Assembly: GCA_024644875.1 (NCBI GenBank)
Contig: JAHEGY010000002.1
Coordinates: 32,160-96,159, forward strand
Reading direction: 5' to 3'
DNA length: 64,000 bases
Source of the DNA: Cyclobacteriaceae bacterium
Lineage (GTDB): Bacteria; Bacteroidota; Bacteroidia; Cytophagales; Cyclobacteriaceae
Every line of letters begins with the position of its first letter. The first letter of the stretch is position 1. The notes below the pieces were generated by a model. The model was not told the DNA's origin. It ran no database searches and saw nothing but the letters and a program-made list of their open reading frames with translations. This document shows positions 6,895 to 17,000 of this stretch, one piece after another. The position numbers were made by a program, and so were the translations under genes.

Positions 6895-7974
6895 TTATTC
6901 GTATGCAATATTACGCGCATCCATAAGCCCCTTCATATATCCAAAAGCAAACACTTTGCCTGTCATACCATATCCTTTGCTTTCCTTGCTTTCTCCTGCC
7001 ATTGTCGGGGCATGGTCAGGTCTTACCGGGCCGACAAAACCAGAACGGGAATAGATCTCCAGCATTTTAGCCATATCCGTAGGTCCATTGTCGTGAAAAG
7101 TTTCATGGAATCGCCTGGCCTTTCCTTCTATATCCCGGAAATGAACAAAGAAGACTTTACCCGATTCGCAGAACTCCCTGGCCAAGTCGTAAATATTCTC
7201 TCCCATAGCCCGGAAATTTGCCTGGCAGAAAGTGATCCCATTCATAGGGCTGGGTGCTATATTCATAATACGACGGTAGTTTTCCGCACTTGTACATATT
7301 CTGGCAATGCCCCGTAAGGGTGATATGGGGGGATCATCAGGATGGAGGGCCATTTTCATATTATATTTCTCAGCAACGGGCATCACCCTTTCCAGGAAAT
7401 ATGTAATATTATCCCACATCTTATCCTCATTAACTTCTCCCCATTCTGTCAATCCTTGCTTATTTGAATCTTCATAACTGAATTCACTGGTTTCCGCCCC
7501 TCCTCTCTCAGGCATGCCGAATGTCGTTCGATACCATCCCAAACCAGCCATAAAATTGTAGCATATCATATTAATGCCTGCATTACTCAGGGCTTTGATG
7601 GCTGCATTAGTATTTCTAATTTCCTCATCCCGGCCTTCGAGACCAAGCTTTATCTTCTCAAAACTCACCGGATGTCCTTCAATACCTGCTATTTTAAACC
7701 CGGCTTCCTCAAAGTCATCCTTCATCTTTTTAGCAGCTGCCGTGTACTGATCCCTGCCAATGCTTCTAAATGGTGCCCCTGCAATGGCATGTCTGACTCC
7801 CATTTGCTGACAAATTTTTAGTCTGTCATTATCTTTGAGGTTTAAATGCATGGCAAGTTGAAGGTTTCCCCTTCTGGATGCTAATGATTTATTAGGGAGT
7901 ATAGAAAAGACTGATCCCGAGGAAGCAATTAGGATATTTTTTTTAATCCATGACCTGCGTGAATATCGAGACAT
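6895..7974 (-). CDS. mannonate dehydratase family protein with Tat signal
   Basis: TIM-barrel enzyme of 359 residues related to UxuA, which dehydrates D-mannonate to 2-keto-3-deoxygluconate in hexuronate catabolism. Diagnostic segments are MALHPDDPP, ITFCQANFRAMG, KVFFVHFRDIEG, FHETFHDNGPTDM and RPDHAPTMAGE, holding the histidine, cysteine and aspartate metal ligands. The N-terminus has YSRRSWIKK followed by a short hydrophobic stretch (about 14-28), a twin-arginine signal that cytoplasmic E. coli UxuA lacks. It lies 135 bases upstream of the GH5 gene on the same strand. Export implies a periplasmic sugar acid substrate or a role other than central uronate catabolism. Family certain, exact substrate less so. 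Confidence 0.82.
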   Translation of the reverse strand: MSRYSRRSWIKKNILIASSGSVFSILPNKSLASRRGNLQLAMHLNLKDNDRLKICQQMGVRHAIAGAPFRSIGRDQYTAAAKKMKDDFEEAGFKIAGIEGHPVSFEKIKLGLEGRDEEIRNTNAAIKALSNAGINMICYNFMAGLGWYRTTFGMPERGGAETSEFSYEDSNKQGLTEWGEVNEDKMWDNITYFLERVMPVAEKYNMKMALHPDDPPISPLRGIARICTSAENYRRIMNIAPSPMNGITFCQANFRAMGENIYDLAREFCESGKVFFVHFRDIEGKARRFHETFHDNGPTDMAKMLEIYSRSGFVGPVRPDHAPTMAGESKESKGYGMTGKVFAFGYMKGLMDARNIAYE

Positions 7975-8053
7975 AATAGGAAGATTTAAACTAAAAAATA
8001 TTATACTCCAATTTGTACAACTTTATGGAATAATTCAAATCTTCTCATCAATA

Positions 8054-9049
8054 TTACTGGCTTAAAAGAAGATTGCACCCCCTCATATCCGAATTGTCCA
8101 ATCTCCCTAAAACTTCAAAGGCCCCATCGGTATATACCCTCCCCAGGTCCTCGGTGGCAATGAAGGCACAGCTTTGAATATTGGCTAAATCGATGATATT
8201 TAAGACTCCCTGTTGTCCAGCAGGAACCAGACAGAAAGGATCATTGATCTCTCTGGCCATAACTTTCATCCAGGGAGGGCATTGAAACTTACCACTATCG
8301 ACAGCATAGGCCTGGGATAAAAGTTCGGTCATTCCATATTCTGAGTGGATGGAGCTTACCTGCAATTTCTCAAATAGCTGTTTATGCAGATCTGATCTAA
8401 CAATTTCCTCGCCCCTTCCCTTCATGCCACCTGTTTCCATAATAATCATATTCTCCATATTAAGAGCATGATTACAGGCAAATTCCAAAAGTGCAAAGGT
8501 GACACCCCAAAGCATTATCTTTTTAATCCCGGATGTCCGCAGAAAATTGATTTTATTGTATAATTCATTAAGGTTTGATAAATAGAAGCCAGAATGCTCA
8601 GATCCGGTTAATTCAATTAAATAATTTACCATGTAAACCAAAGATGAATTATTTCTTTCTAAATATGATGGAAGGAGGGCCAGGATAATATAATCTTTGG
8701 GATTGCCATAAAACCGGGTAAATATTGAGGATGAAATATCTTTGTAAAAATTACTATCCTCAATAAAATGTTGGCTGGGTAACATGCGGGAAGTACCTGA
8801 ACTCTCGAATACAAGATCGGGAGGCCATTCTAGTGTTTTTATTTTATGATATTTGAAGAAAGAGATTGGCATAAAAGGTATTTCATTAAGACCTTGAACA
8901 GACTCAGGATTTATATCCAATGACCGGACATACTTTTTGTATACCAAATTATTTTCAAATTGAAAATGAAAAAGATCGATACTAAAGTCGCTGAAGCTAT
9001 TTTCATCAACGAATTTTAGCCGATCTTTAAAACTTTTCAATCCATTCAT
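8054..9049 (-). CDS. LuxE-like acyl-protein synthetase
   Basis: Protein of 331 residues of the LuxE (acyl-protein synthetase, adenylate-forming) family. LuxE activates a fatty acid with ATP and passes the acyl group to a cysteine for reduction by LuxC. The ligase-type glycine/serine-rich motif FESSGTSRML is near residue 80, followed by ILALLPSYLERNNSSLVYM and the late motif IHSEYGMTELLSQAY, as in LuxE and phenylacetate-CoA-ligase-like proteins. No signal peptide. A LuxC-like reductase is encoded 24 kb away (32957-33964), so the two may work together in acyl activation and reduction; light production is not implied. Start ATG 9049. Confidence 0.8.
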   Translation of the reverse strand: MNGLKSFKDRLKFVDENSFSDFSIDLFHFQFENNLVYKKYVRSLDINPESVQGLNEIPFMPISFFKYHKIKTLEWPPDLVFESSGTSRMLPSQHFIEDSNFYKDISSSIFTRFYGNPKDYIILALLPSYLERNNSSLVYMVNYLIELTGSEHSGFYLSNLNELYNKINFLRTSGIKKIMLWGVTFALLEFACNHALNMENMIIMETGGMKGRGEEIVRSDLHKQLFEKLQVSSIHSEYGMTELLSQAYAVDSGKFQCPPWMKVMAREINDPFCLVPAGQQGVLNIIDLANIQSCAFIATEDLGRVYTDGAFEVLGRLDNSDMRGCNLLLSQ

Positions 9050-9131
9050 CGTTAATATTTAAACATTTTCCTCATAAAATAACTCAATTTTCAAATAAAG
9101 TTTGAAATTTGTAAGAAAGAACGGATACTGG

Positions 9132-9809
9132 ATGAAGCGGATATTAGTATATATAGGCATAATTTCTTTCTTTGCACTCTCTTTTTGCACCCGGCCACCT
9201 GAACTTCCCGTTGTACCCAGCATCGACTTTGAAGATATCCAGTTTAAAGAAGTTGAGGGCCCCGACTCATTGATCATAAGCATCTTTTTTCAGGACGGGG
9301 ATGGTGACTTGGGATTAACCTCCTTCGATATATATGAACCTTATCAGGCCTATGATGTAATTCTTGATCAAAATGGAGACACAATTTTTTATGGCGACAA
9401 TCCCGATATGCCTCTTTATAACCCATTAGACTATATTGTCACGCGGGATAACGATGGGAATCCTAAGGATACGGTCTGGGTGGAACTAAACCCTGACCAT
9501 TATAATATATTTGTCCGTTTTTTTGAAAAGAGAAACGGGCAATATGAAGAGTTTGACTGGCGTCAACCACCCTATTATCAAACCTTTGATGGCAGGTTTC
9601 CCCTTTTAAATACCAAAATTGAAGATCAAAGATTAGTAATCAGACCTCTTGAAGGATCTCTCAGATACGGCATGACCTCTTCTGGCTGGTTATTTCTGTT
9701 CAGGGATACCTTAAAAATTGAAATAATGATACAGGACCGGGCACTTAACAAGTCCAATGTCGTAAGCACACCTGACTTTACTCTGGACATGATCAGGGAT
9801 GAACCATAA
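9132..9809 (+). CDS. uncharacterised lipoprotein
   Basis: The start is taken as ATG 9132 (MKRILVYIG...), which gives a clean lipoprotein signal ending in LSFC; the frame is open 10 codons further upstream. The mature part of about 205 residues has an acidic DGDGDLGL segment and NGDTIFYGDN, typical of short Bacteroidota surface lipoproteins with possible calcium-binding aspartate loops. The rest is beta-rich with many aromatic residues. No family is recognised. It is a single gene divergent from the LuxE-like gene and convergent with the E1 gene. Confidence 0.7.
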   Translation: MKRILVYIGIISFFALSFCTRPPELPVVPSIDFEDIQFKEVEGPDSLIISIFFQDGDGDLGLTSFDIYEPYQAYDVILDQNGDTIFYGDNPDMPLYNPLDYIVTRDNDGNPKDTVWVELNPDHYNIFVRFFEKRNGQYEEFDWRQPPYYQTFDGRFPLLNTKIEDQRLVIRPLEGSLRYGMTSSGWLFLFRDTLKIEIMIQDRALNKSNVVSTPDFTLDMIRDEP

Positions 9810-9835
9810 AGCATGGCTTAATTTAATACAGTTTC

Positions 9836-12289
9836 TTAATTATCTATAACTTCCGGATTCCACTGAGGGATATGGTAGTTTTTGTTATAGATTTCAGGGA
9901 ATCGATCAGGATCAGCTTCATTCATCATAGCATAAATGTAATCAAATACATCCTCTGCATTTGCCTTTGAGAAGTAATCACCATCTGAACCATAGGCAGG
10001 ACGATGCTCTTTTGAAGTCAAGGTGATCGGTTTTGAATCCAGATAATGATATCCGTTTTGTTCTTCAAGTACCTTTTGCATCATATAGGCAGAGGCCCCT
10101 CCAGGCACATCTTCATCTGCAAAAACGATTCGGTTTGTTTTCTTTAATGATTCCACGATTTTATGTTGGATATCAAAGGGGATCAGTGTCTGCACATCAA
10201 TTACTTCCAGGGATATGCCTATTTTATCCAGTTCTTCGGCAGCTTCCATAACAATCCTGCACATGGCACCGTATGTTACTATGGTAATATCTGAACCTCT
10301 TCGCAGTATTTCAGGTACCCCAACAGGTACCGTATAGTCCATTAGATTATCGGGAATTCTCTCCTTTAGCCGGTAACCATTTAAAACCTCAACAATCAAG
10401 GCCGGATCATCTGATTGCAACATAGTATTATAAAATCCTGCTGCTCTGGTCATATCCCGTGGCACAAGTATATTGATGCCCCTTAAGCTATTCAGGATCA
10501 TTCCCATAGGGGAACCTGAATGCCATACACCCTCCAATCTATGTCCTCGCGTTCTTATGATCAACGGAGCTTTCTGCCCTCCTTTGGTTCTGTAATGTAA
10601 AGTCGCCAGGTCATCAGATAAGGTTTGAATGGCGAATATCACATAATCCAAATATTGAATTTCTGCTATTGGCCTTAGGCCTCGCATGGCCAATCCAATT
10701 CCTTCACCGATAATGGTTGTTTCCCTTATACCTGTATCCATAACACGCATTTCACCATGTTTTTTCTGTAATCCGGCAAAGGCCTGGTTCACATCCCCTA
10801 TCTTACCAACATCCTCTCCAAATGCCAGCACTGTCTTATCCCTTTCCAGTGCCTTGTCGAAAAATGCCTGCAATACCTCTCTTCCATCTACAATTTTGGA
10901 CTCTTCGGAATAAATCGGTTTCACAACCTTTATATTCAGCGATGAACTCTTAGACTCACTATACAAATGGGATGAATAGAATTTCTGATTGTCATCGTTG
11001 ATTTTTGATAACCAATTGATCAGTCTTTGTCTTTGTGGTATATTTTCTTTCCTAGTAAGTATCAAGGTCTGTTTTACAGCCTTGAAAAAATCAAGTTTTA
11101 GTGGGTTATGAATTTTAGTCAGATCTGCTTTTATACTAAGGATCTCACGTCGGTATTTAGATTTTTGAGCTACAGTAGTTATAATTTTGGCTGCTTCAAT
11201 CTGATCATGTTTTATACTTTCAAGATACTCTGCCCAGGCTCTTTCTTTTTCTTCTTTTGCCTGCAGTTTTGATTCCTTTTCAATTCTTTCCAGATCTTCT
11301 TCACTACCTATTCGGTTTTCCAGTATCCATTCTCTGAATTTTAAATTGCAGTCAAATTTACTCTCCCACTCAAGGCGTTCCTTTGATTTATAGCGTTCAT
11401 GGGATCCGGAAGTAGAGTGACCCAAAGGTTGTGTTAATTCCGTAAAATGTATTAATGAAGGTATATGTTGCTCCCTGGCTAACCTCGTAGCTTTTTCAAA
11501 TGCTTCAAAACAAGCTAAATAATCCCATCCCTTAACCTGAAAAATTTCGAGGCCATCCCCATCTCGATTCCTCTGAAATCCTTTCATTGCTTTACCAATA
11601 TCTTCTTTTATGGTATGAAATTTATTAGGAACAGAAATTCCATATCCGTCATCCCATACCGATAAAACCATAGGTACCTGTAATACTCCAGCTGCATTAA
11701 CCGCTTCAAAAAAATATCCTTCGGATGTAGCTGCATTTCCTATAGTACCAAAAGCAACTTCATTCCCATTGATGGAGAAATCCTTAAGATCTCTTAGATC
11801 AGGATTGTTGCGGTATAATTTAGAAGCATAAGCAAGACCAATGAGACGTGACATCTGTGCACCAGTAGGTGATATGTCAGAAGATGAGTTCTTAAACGAA
11901 GTTTGTTTCAACCAGTTACCTGCCTGGTCCAGCATCCGTGTTGCAAAATGGCTGTTCATTAATCTCCCGGCCGAAGATGGGTCAGCTTCAATATCAGTAT
12001 GGGCAAAAAGCTGTGCAAAATATTGCTGAACTGTTAATTCACCTATGGCAAACATAAAGGTCTGATCACGATAATATCCTGAGCGGTGGTCTCCCTTACG
12101 GAAAACACGGGCCATCGCCAACTGAGGAACCTCCTTACCATCACCAAATATCCCAAACTTGGCCTTACCCATAAACACTTCCTTCCTCCCAATCAAACTG
12201 GTCTCCCTGCTTAATACACAGATCCTGTAATCTTCCAGGATCTCTTTTGCCGGAATTTTTATATGATTAAGAACTTTTGCTACAGTCAA
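9836..12289 (-). CDS. 2-oxoacid dehydrogenase E1 component, fused alpha and beta subunits
   Basis: Thiamine-diphosphate enzyme of 817 residues combining E1 alpha (about 15-380) and E1 beta (about 455-800) of a branched-chain 2-oxoacid/pyruvate dehydrogenase complex; it decarboxylates a 2-oxoacid and reductively acylates E2. Alpha features include KAKFGIFGDGKE, HRSGYYRD and SPTGAQMSRLIG. In the cofactor motif the usual GDG...NN reads GNA (184-186)...DD (213-214), an apparent exchange of the two magnesium ligands. Beta features include FGEDVGKIGDV, GIGLAMRGLRPIAEIQYLDY and VFADEDVPGGASA. The start is TTG 12289, since no ATG precedes the essential N-terminal helix. E2 and E3 are not in the window. 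Fusion is common in Bacteroidota; substrate class is not certain. Confidence 0.88.
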   Translation of the reverse strand: MTVAKVLNHIKIPAKEILEDYRICVLSRETSLIGRKEVFMGKAKFGIFGDGKEVPQLAMARVFRKGDHRSGYYRDQTFMFAIGELTVQQYFAQLFAHTDIEADPSSAGRLMNSHFATRMLDQAGNWLKQTSFKNSSSDISPTGAQMSRLIGLAYASKLYRNNPDLRDLKDFSINGNEVAFGTIGNAATSEGYFFEAVNAAGVLQVPMVLSVWDDGYGISVPNKFHTIKEDIGKAMKGFQRNRDGDGLEIFQVKGWDYLACFEAFEKATRLAREQHIPSLIHFTELTQPLGHSTSGSHERYKSKERLEWESKFDCNLKFREWILENRIGSEEDLERIEKESKLQAKEEKERAWAEYLESIKHDQIEAAKIITTVAQKSKYRREILSIKADLTKIHNPLKLDFFKAVKQTLILTRKENIPQRQRLINWLSKINDDNQKFYSSHLYSESKSSSLNIKVVKPIYSEESKIVDGREVLQAFFDKALERDKTVLAFGEDVGKIGDVNQAFAGLQKKHGEMRVMDTGIRETTIIGEGIGLAMRGLRPIAEIQYLDYVIFAIQTLSDDLATLHYRTKGGQKAPLIIRTRGHRLEGVWHSGSPMGMILNSLRGINILVPRDMTRAAGFYNTMLQSDDPALIVEVLNGYRLKERIPDNLMDYTVPVGVPEILRRGSDITIVTYGAMCRIVMEAAEELDKIGISLEVIDVQTLIPFDIQHKIVESLKKTNRIVFADEDVPGGASAYMMQKVLEEQNGYHYLDSKPITLTSKEHRPAYGSDGDYFSKANAEDVFDYIYAMMNEADPDRFPEIYNKNYHIPQWNPEVIDN

Positions 12290-12643
12290 ATCAGGTTCTT
12301 TTTAATGTTCAGATCGAATTAAAATGCCACTTTTTCAAAGATGCAAGCTGAACAAACATAAAGAAAAAAAAATTTCTCTCAAAGATTGTTCCATCGAAAA
12401 AATCAATATTTTAACGAATTAATTTAAGATTATGGCAGTAATAATTTAATAATTTGATTAAAATGAAACAAGTAATCAGAATAATATTTTGATAAAACCG
12501 AATATATAAAATTAAATTCTATTCTTAATTAATTCCAATTTTATTACATTTACATATATTTTTTAAAACCTTGATATAATAAATTATTCGCTAAAGATTT
12601 TTATTCGATCACCAGGTATTTATTAATCTAACAGCATAAAGAA
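12290..12643. other. AT-rich intergenic region between divergent genes
   Basis: 354 bases separating the divergently transcribed E1 and alanine dehydrogenase genes. It is very AT-rich and must hold both promoters. No exact TAnnTTTG element, hairpin terminator, small reading frame or RNA gene was recognised. Confidence 0.6.
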
Positions 12644-13759
12644 ATGATAATCGGAGTACCAAAAGAGATAAAAGACAATGAAAACCGTGTAGCTCTTACC
12701 CCAGCAGGTGCCAAAGAATTAAAAAAGAGAGGTCATCAGGTTTTTGTCCAGTCAACAGCTGGCGAGGGCAGCGGATTCAGTGACCAGATATACCAGGATG
12801 CCGGAGCTGATATTTTGAAAACCATCGAGGAAGTATATCGATCTGCTGAGATGATCATGAAGGTTAAAGAGCCAATTGAACCGGAATACCCCCTGATCAA
12901 GGCAAACCAACTGGTATTCACCTATTTCCATTTCGCATCGAGTGAAACGCTCACCCATGCCATGATCGATAGTAAATCAATATGTCTGGCATATGAAACC
13001 GTTGAATCCAGCGATGGGACTCTCCCTCTATTGGTTCCAATGTCAGAAGTAGCCGGAAGAATGGCGATTCAGCAAGGCGCCAAATATTTAGAAAAACCAC
13101 TTAAAGGAAGAGGGGTATTACTGGGTGGCGTACCGGGTGTGAATCCTGCTAAAGTGCTGATACTTGGTGGTGGAATTGTAGGAACCCAATCAGCGAAAAT
13201 GGCAGCAGGCCTGGGTGCTGATGTAATTATTCTGGACTTAAGTCTTCCAAGACTCAGATATCTTGCCGACATCATGCCGGCAAATGTTAGTACGCTCGTA
13301 TCCAATGAATATAATATTCGTGAACATATCCCGACGGCTGATTTAATCGTTGGAGCAGTACTTATACACGGAGCCAAGGCTCCCCACCTTATCACCCGCG
13401 ATATGCTGAAAGATATGAGACCAGGTACGGTTTTGGTAGACGTGGCCGTAGACCAGGGGGGATGTATTGAAACCTGTCAACCCACAACTCATAAAAATCC
13501 AACTTATATCATTGATGATGTTATTCATTATTGCGTTGCAAATATGCCAGGAGCCGTTCCATATACATCTACCCTGGCCTTAACAAACGCAACTTTGCCA
13601 TATGCCTTACAACTTGCCAACAAGGGATGGAAATCTGCATGTGGCTCAAATCGGGAATTGGCTCTGGGACTAAATATTATTAATGGTAAAGTAGTTTATA
13701 AGGCAGTAGCCGATGCCTTTAACCTGGATTATACGGATTTAAATGATTTCCTGAGATAG
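12644..13759 (+). CDS. ald: alanine dehydrogenase
   Basis: NAD-dependent L-alanine dehydrogenase, 371 residues, the usual family length; interconverts alanine and pyruvate plus ammonia. The N-terminal domain begins MIIGVPKEIKDNENRVALTP and contains VMKVKEP-like MIMKVKEP and YFHFASS. The Rossmann segment VLILGGGIVGTQSAKMAAGLGADV is followed by the active-site region GAVLIHGAKAPHLITRDML and DVAVDQGGCIETCQPTTH, with the late motif VANMPGAVPYTSTLALTNATLPY. All key segments are intact. It supplies pyruvate or nitrogen flux and may link functionally to the divergent 2-oxoacid dehydrogenase, though no operon exists. Confidence 0.96.
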   Translation: MIIGVPKEIKDNENRVALTPAGAKELKKRGHQVFVQSTAGEGSGFSDQIYQDAGADILKTIEEVYRSAEMIMKVKEPIEPEYPLIKANQLVFTYFHFASSETLTHAMIDSKSICLAYETVESSDGTLPLLVPMSEVAGRMAIQQGAKYLEKPLKGRGVLLGGVPGVNPAKVLILGGGIVGTQSAKMAAGLGADVIILDLSLPRLRYLADIMPANVSTLVSNEYNIREHIPTADLIVGAVLIHGAKAPHLITRDMLKDMRPGTVLVDVAVDQGGCIETCQPTTHKNPTYIIDDVIHYCVANMPGAVPYTSTLALTNATLPYALQLANKGWKSACGSNRELALGLNIINGKVVYKAVADAFNLDYTDLNDFLR

Positions 13760-14005
13760 GGTTTACGGAATTGTTTTAAAGCCTATATACGAATACCTGG
13801 ACGATCAGATATCAGTAGCAATTTCGGGATTAATACGAAGAGTATTTCTGCTATCATTTCTTAATTTCCATCTTTTCTTTTCTTAAAAAAGTTATATAAT
13901 TTATACTTTTTCTATAAATTATGCTTTTTTAATATATTATATAATGCTATTTTTCGTTCATTAAGCATGTTATAATATTAGATTGGGGTAGGTTTTTTCA
14001 ATAAA

Positions 14006-17000
14006 ATGCAGAAAAAGAAGTTTTTAAAAGTTAAGATTGTTTACGGTTTCATAATTGGTATACTTTTTAAGTTAGCGATATCCTTACCACTATTTTCGAG
14101 TAATTTACCACCAATAATAGCTTTCCGAATAAACGAGGGTAATCGATACACTAACCAAACTGAAATATCTCTTGAGATAAAATCTATGAAACTGGGAGAC
14201 AGCTTGATTGCAGAAATGAAAATCGGCCTGGATCCTTCTTTAAATGATGTTCCCTGGGTAAAATACTCCGCTGATAAGAAAAATTTAACGCTTTCCGAAG
14301 GTGATGGGGAAAAGACAATTTACGCACAATTGCGTGATATTGCAGGTAACATATCTCCGGTTGAATCTTCAAAAATAATACTTGATACTACCCCACCACA
14401 AGATATTCAGATATCGATAAATAATGATGAGAAATATTCCGGGGATGAAAAGCGAAGAGTTCTGATCTATGTCCGTTCTACTGAAGAGGATCTCGATGAA
14501 ATGATTTTCAGCAATAAAAGTGATTTCAGTGATTCAAAGTGGGAAACAATGGGAGGTACAAAGAAATGGTTGCTGGATGGTGCTGGTGGGGATGGCAATA
14601 AAACAGTTTATGCTAAATTTAAAGATCGCGCAGGGAATATAAGCCAGGTTATCAGTGATGATATTATACTAGATACAAACCCGCCTGAGCAAGGATCTAT
14701 TGTGATTAACAATGATTCAAAATTCACGAAAGACAACAAGATTGTATTAAAAATTCATGCTAAAGATGCGGCCATGGTCCGTATTGTAAGTTCTGGAAAG
14801 TCAGAGACGATTCCTTATGAAGTAAATGAGGGTCAGGAACATATGGAAATTGAATGGTCGCTCGATTCCACCGAAGGGACCAAGGTTGTCAGGGTATATT
14901 TTATGGATGAAGCAAAGAACAGAACAACCACGGTTATTCAAGATGAAATTATATTTGACAAGTCAGGCCCCCCTCCTCCGAATATCATAATAAATGGAGA
15001 TAAAAGATTTACAAATCATAAAGATGGGAAAGTAAATATCCGCTTAACGACCAGGGTTAATCCGCTGACTGTAAAGCTGATGATAAGTAACCAAATAGGT
15101 TTTGCAGATGCAAATCCGCAGAATTTCAGAGATGTTATAAATAATTGGCAATTACCTGCTGATGAGGATGGTATGAAGACAATTTATGCAAAGCTTATAG
15201 ACGAAGCTGGAAATCACTCAGAAATAGCCCAGGCAAAGGTCATTCTTGACAGGATCCCCCCAAAGGTGATCGATGTTAATATTAATGATGGAAGTGCCTG
15301 GTCAACATCCGTAAAAGTGAATATAAATATGGATGTGGAGGATGTTTCCCACATGCAGATTAACAATACCAATGCCATTTCAAACATGGAAATATGGGAG
15401 AAATTTGAACCTACAAAAGTTGATTGGTCACTTATTCCCGGGGATGGTCCAAAAACAGTATATATGAGATTTAAGGATGAATCCAACAATATATCAGAAG
15501 TTGTTAATACGATGATCACCCTGGATACCAAGCCGCCAAATGGAGAAATCACAATAAATGATGGTTCCAAGTTTGTCAATAATCCAGATAAACTGGTAAA
15601 TATTAAAATAATTACAGAAGACGGAAAAGGTTATCAACTCACAAACAAACCGGATTTTACCGATATCAAACTTGAGCCCTTTGTTCCGGAAATCAGTAAC
15701 TGGGTACTTGATGGTGAAGATGGCGTTAAAACAGTATTCCTCAGATTAAGGGATGAAGCCGGCAATTTTTCAAATGTCATTACATCCTCCATTATACTTG
15801 ATCGACAACCACCCAGTGAGTTGAACATGGTTATTAACGAAGGTAATGAATGGCTGACAAACTCAGCTCGTAAAGCAGCTGTTCAGCTATCTGCCCGTGG
15901 AGCTTCTCATTTTATGATCAGTGAAGATCCTGAGTTTACTGGTTTAGAATGGGAGACTTTCAGGAATGTAACAACCTGGGTGTTTTCTGAGGAAGAAGAG
16001 GAAAAAGAACTTTATGCAAAATTCAAAGATCCCGCCGGGAATATTTCGGAATTGATCACAGATAAAATAAAACTGGATTATTCCCCTCCGATATGTGAGG
16101 AATTTGTTATTGAAGATGGATCAGATTTCTGTAATAACCCACAGAAGAAAGTAATTTTGAAGATCAAAGCCCCGGATGCTATAAAAATGGCTATTTCCAA
16201 TAACCCTATTTCGGATCCTACCAGCCCTTCAATAGACTGGGAAGAATATGTGGAAGAAAAAGAATGGACCCTGGAAGGTGAAGATGGTTTAAAGACCATA
16301 TACCTCGTGCTTCAGGATGAAGCGGGCAATTATTCTGGCAGATATAGTGATCGAATAATATTAGACAGGGTTGGCCCAACCAATCCAACTGTTATATTTA
16401 ATGCGAACCAAAAATTTGTACAGCCAGGAGCCAGGAAGGTTCCCCTTGAACTTTCTGCAGAGGGGGCTGATAAGGTATTTGTCACAGAAGATGCTAATTT
16501 CGAAGATGGCAGATGGGAACTTTTCGTTCCTAAAAAAGTGTTTGAAGTTTCCAGTGGTGAAGGGCTAAAGAATATTTATATTAAATTCAGGGATAAGGCC
16601 ATGAATGAAACTGATGTTATCACAGGATCAGTAACACTTGATACAAAACCTCCTGAGGCATTGTCCTTCACAATAAATGAAGGGGAAAAATTCACTAACA
16701 GCAGAGACAAAAAAGTTACTTTGAAGATCGAAGCGACTGAAGCAACAGAAATGAAAATAGTGCAGCAAGGTCAGGCACCAGGGAATTGGGAGCCTTATTC
16801 TTCTCAGAAAGAATATGTTCTTCTGGGAGATGATGGCAAAAAACAGATTGGGATTGCCTTCAGGGATGAAGCCGGTAATATAACCAAGCCCCTTAATTCT
16901 ACAATTACACTTGACAGAATCCCTCCAAAACCTGAAAATTTTGTTATTGGAAACGGACAAGGTTGGACAAATGATCCGGACAAAAAAGTAGATATTCAAA

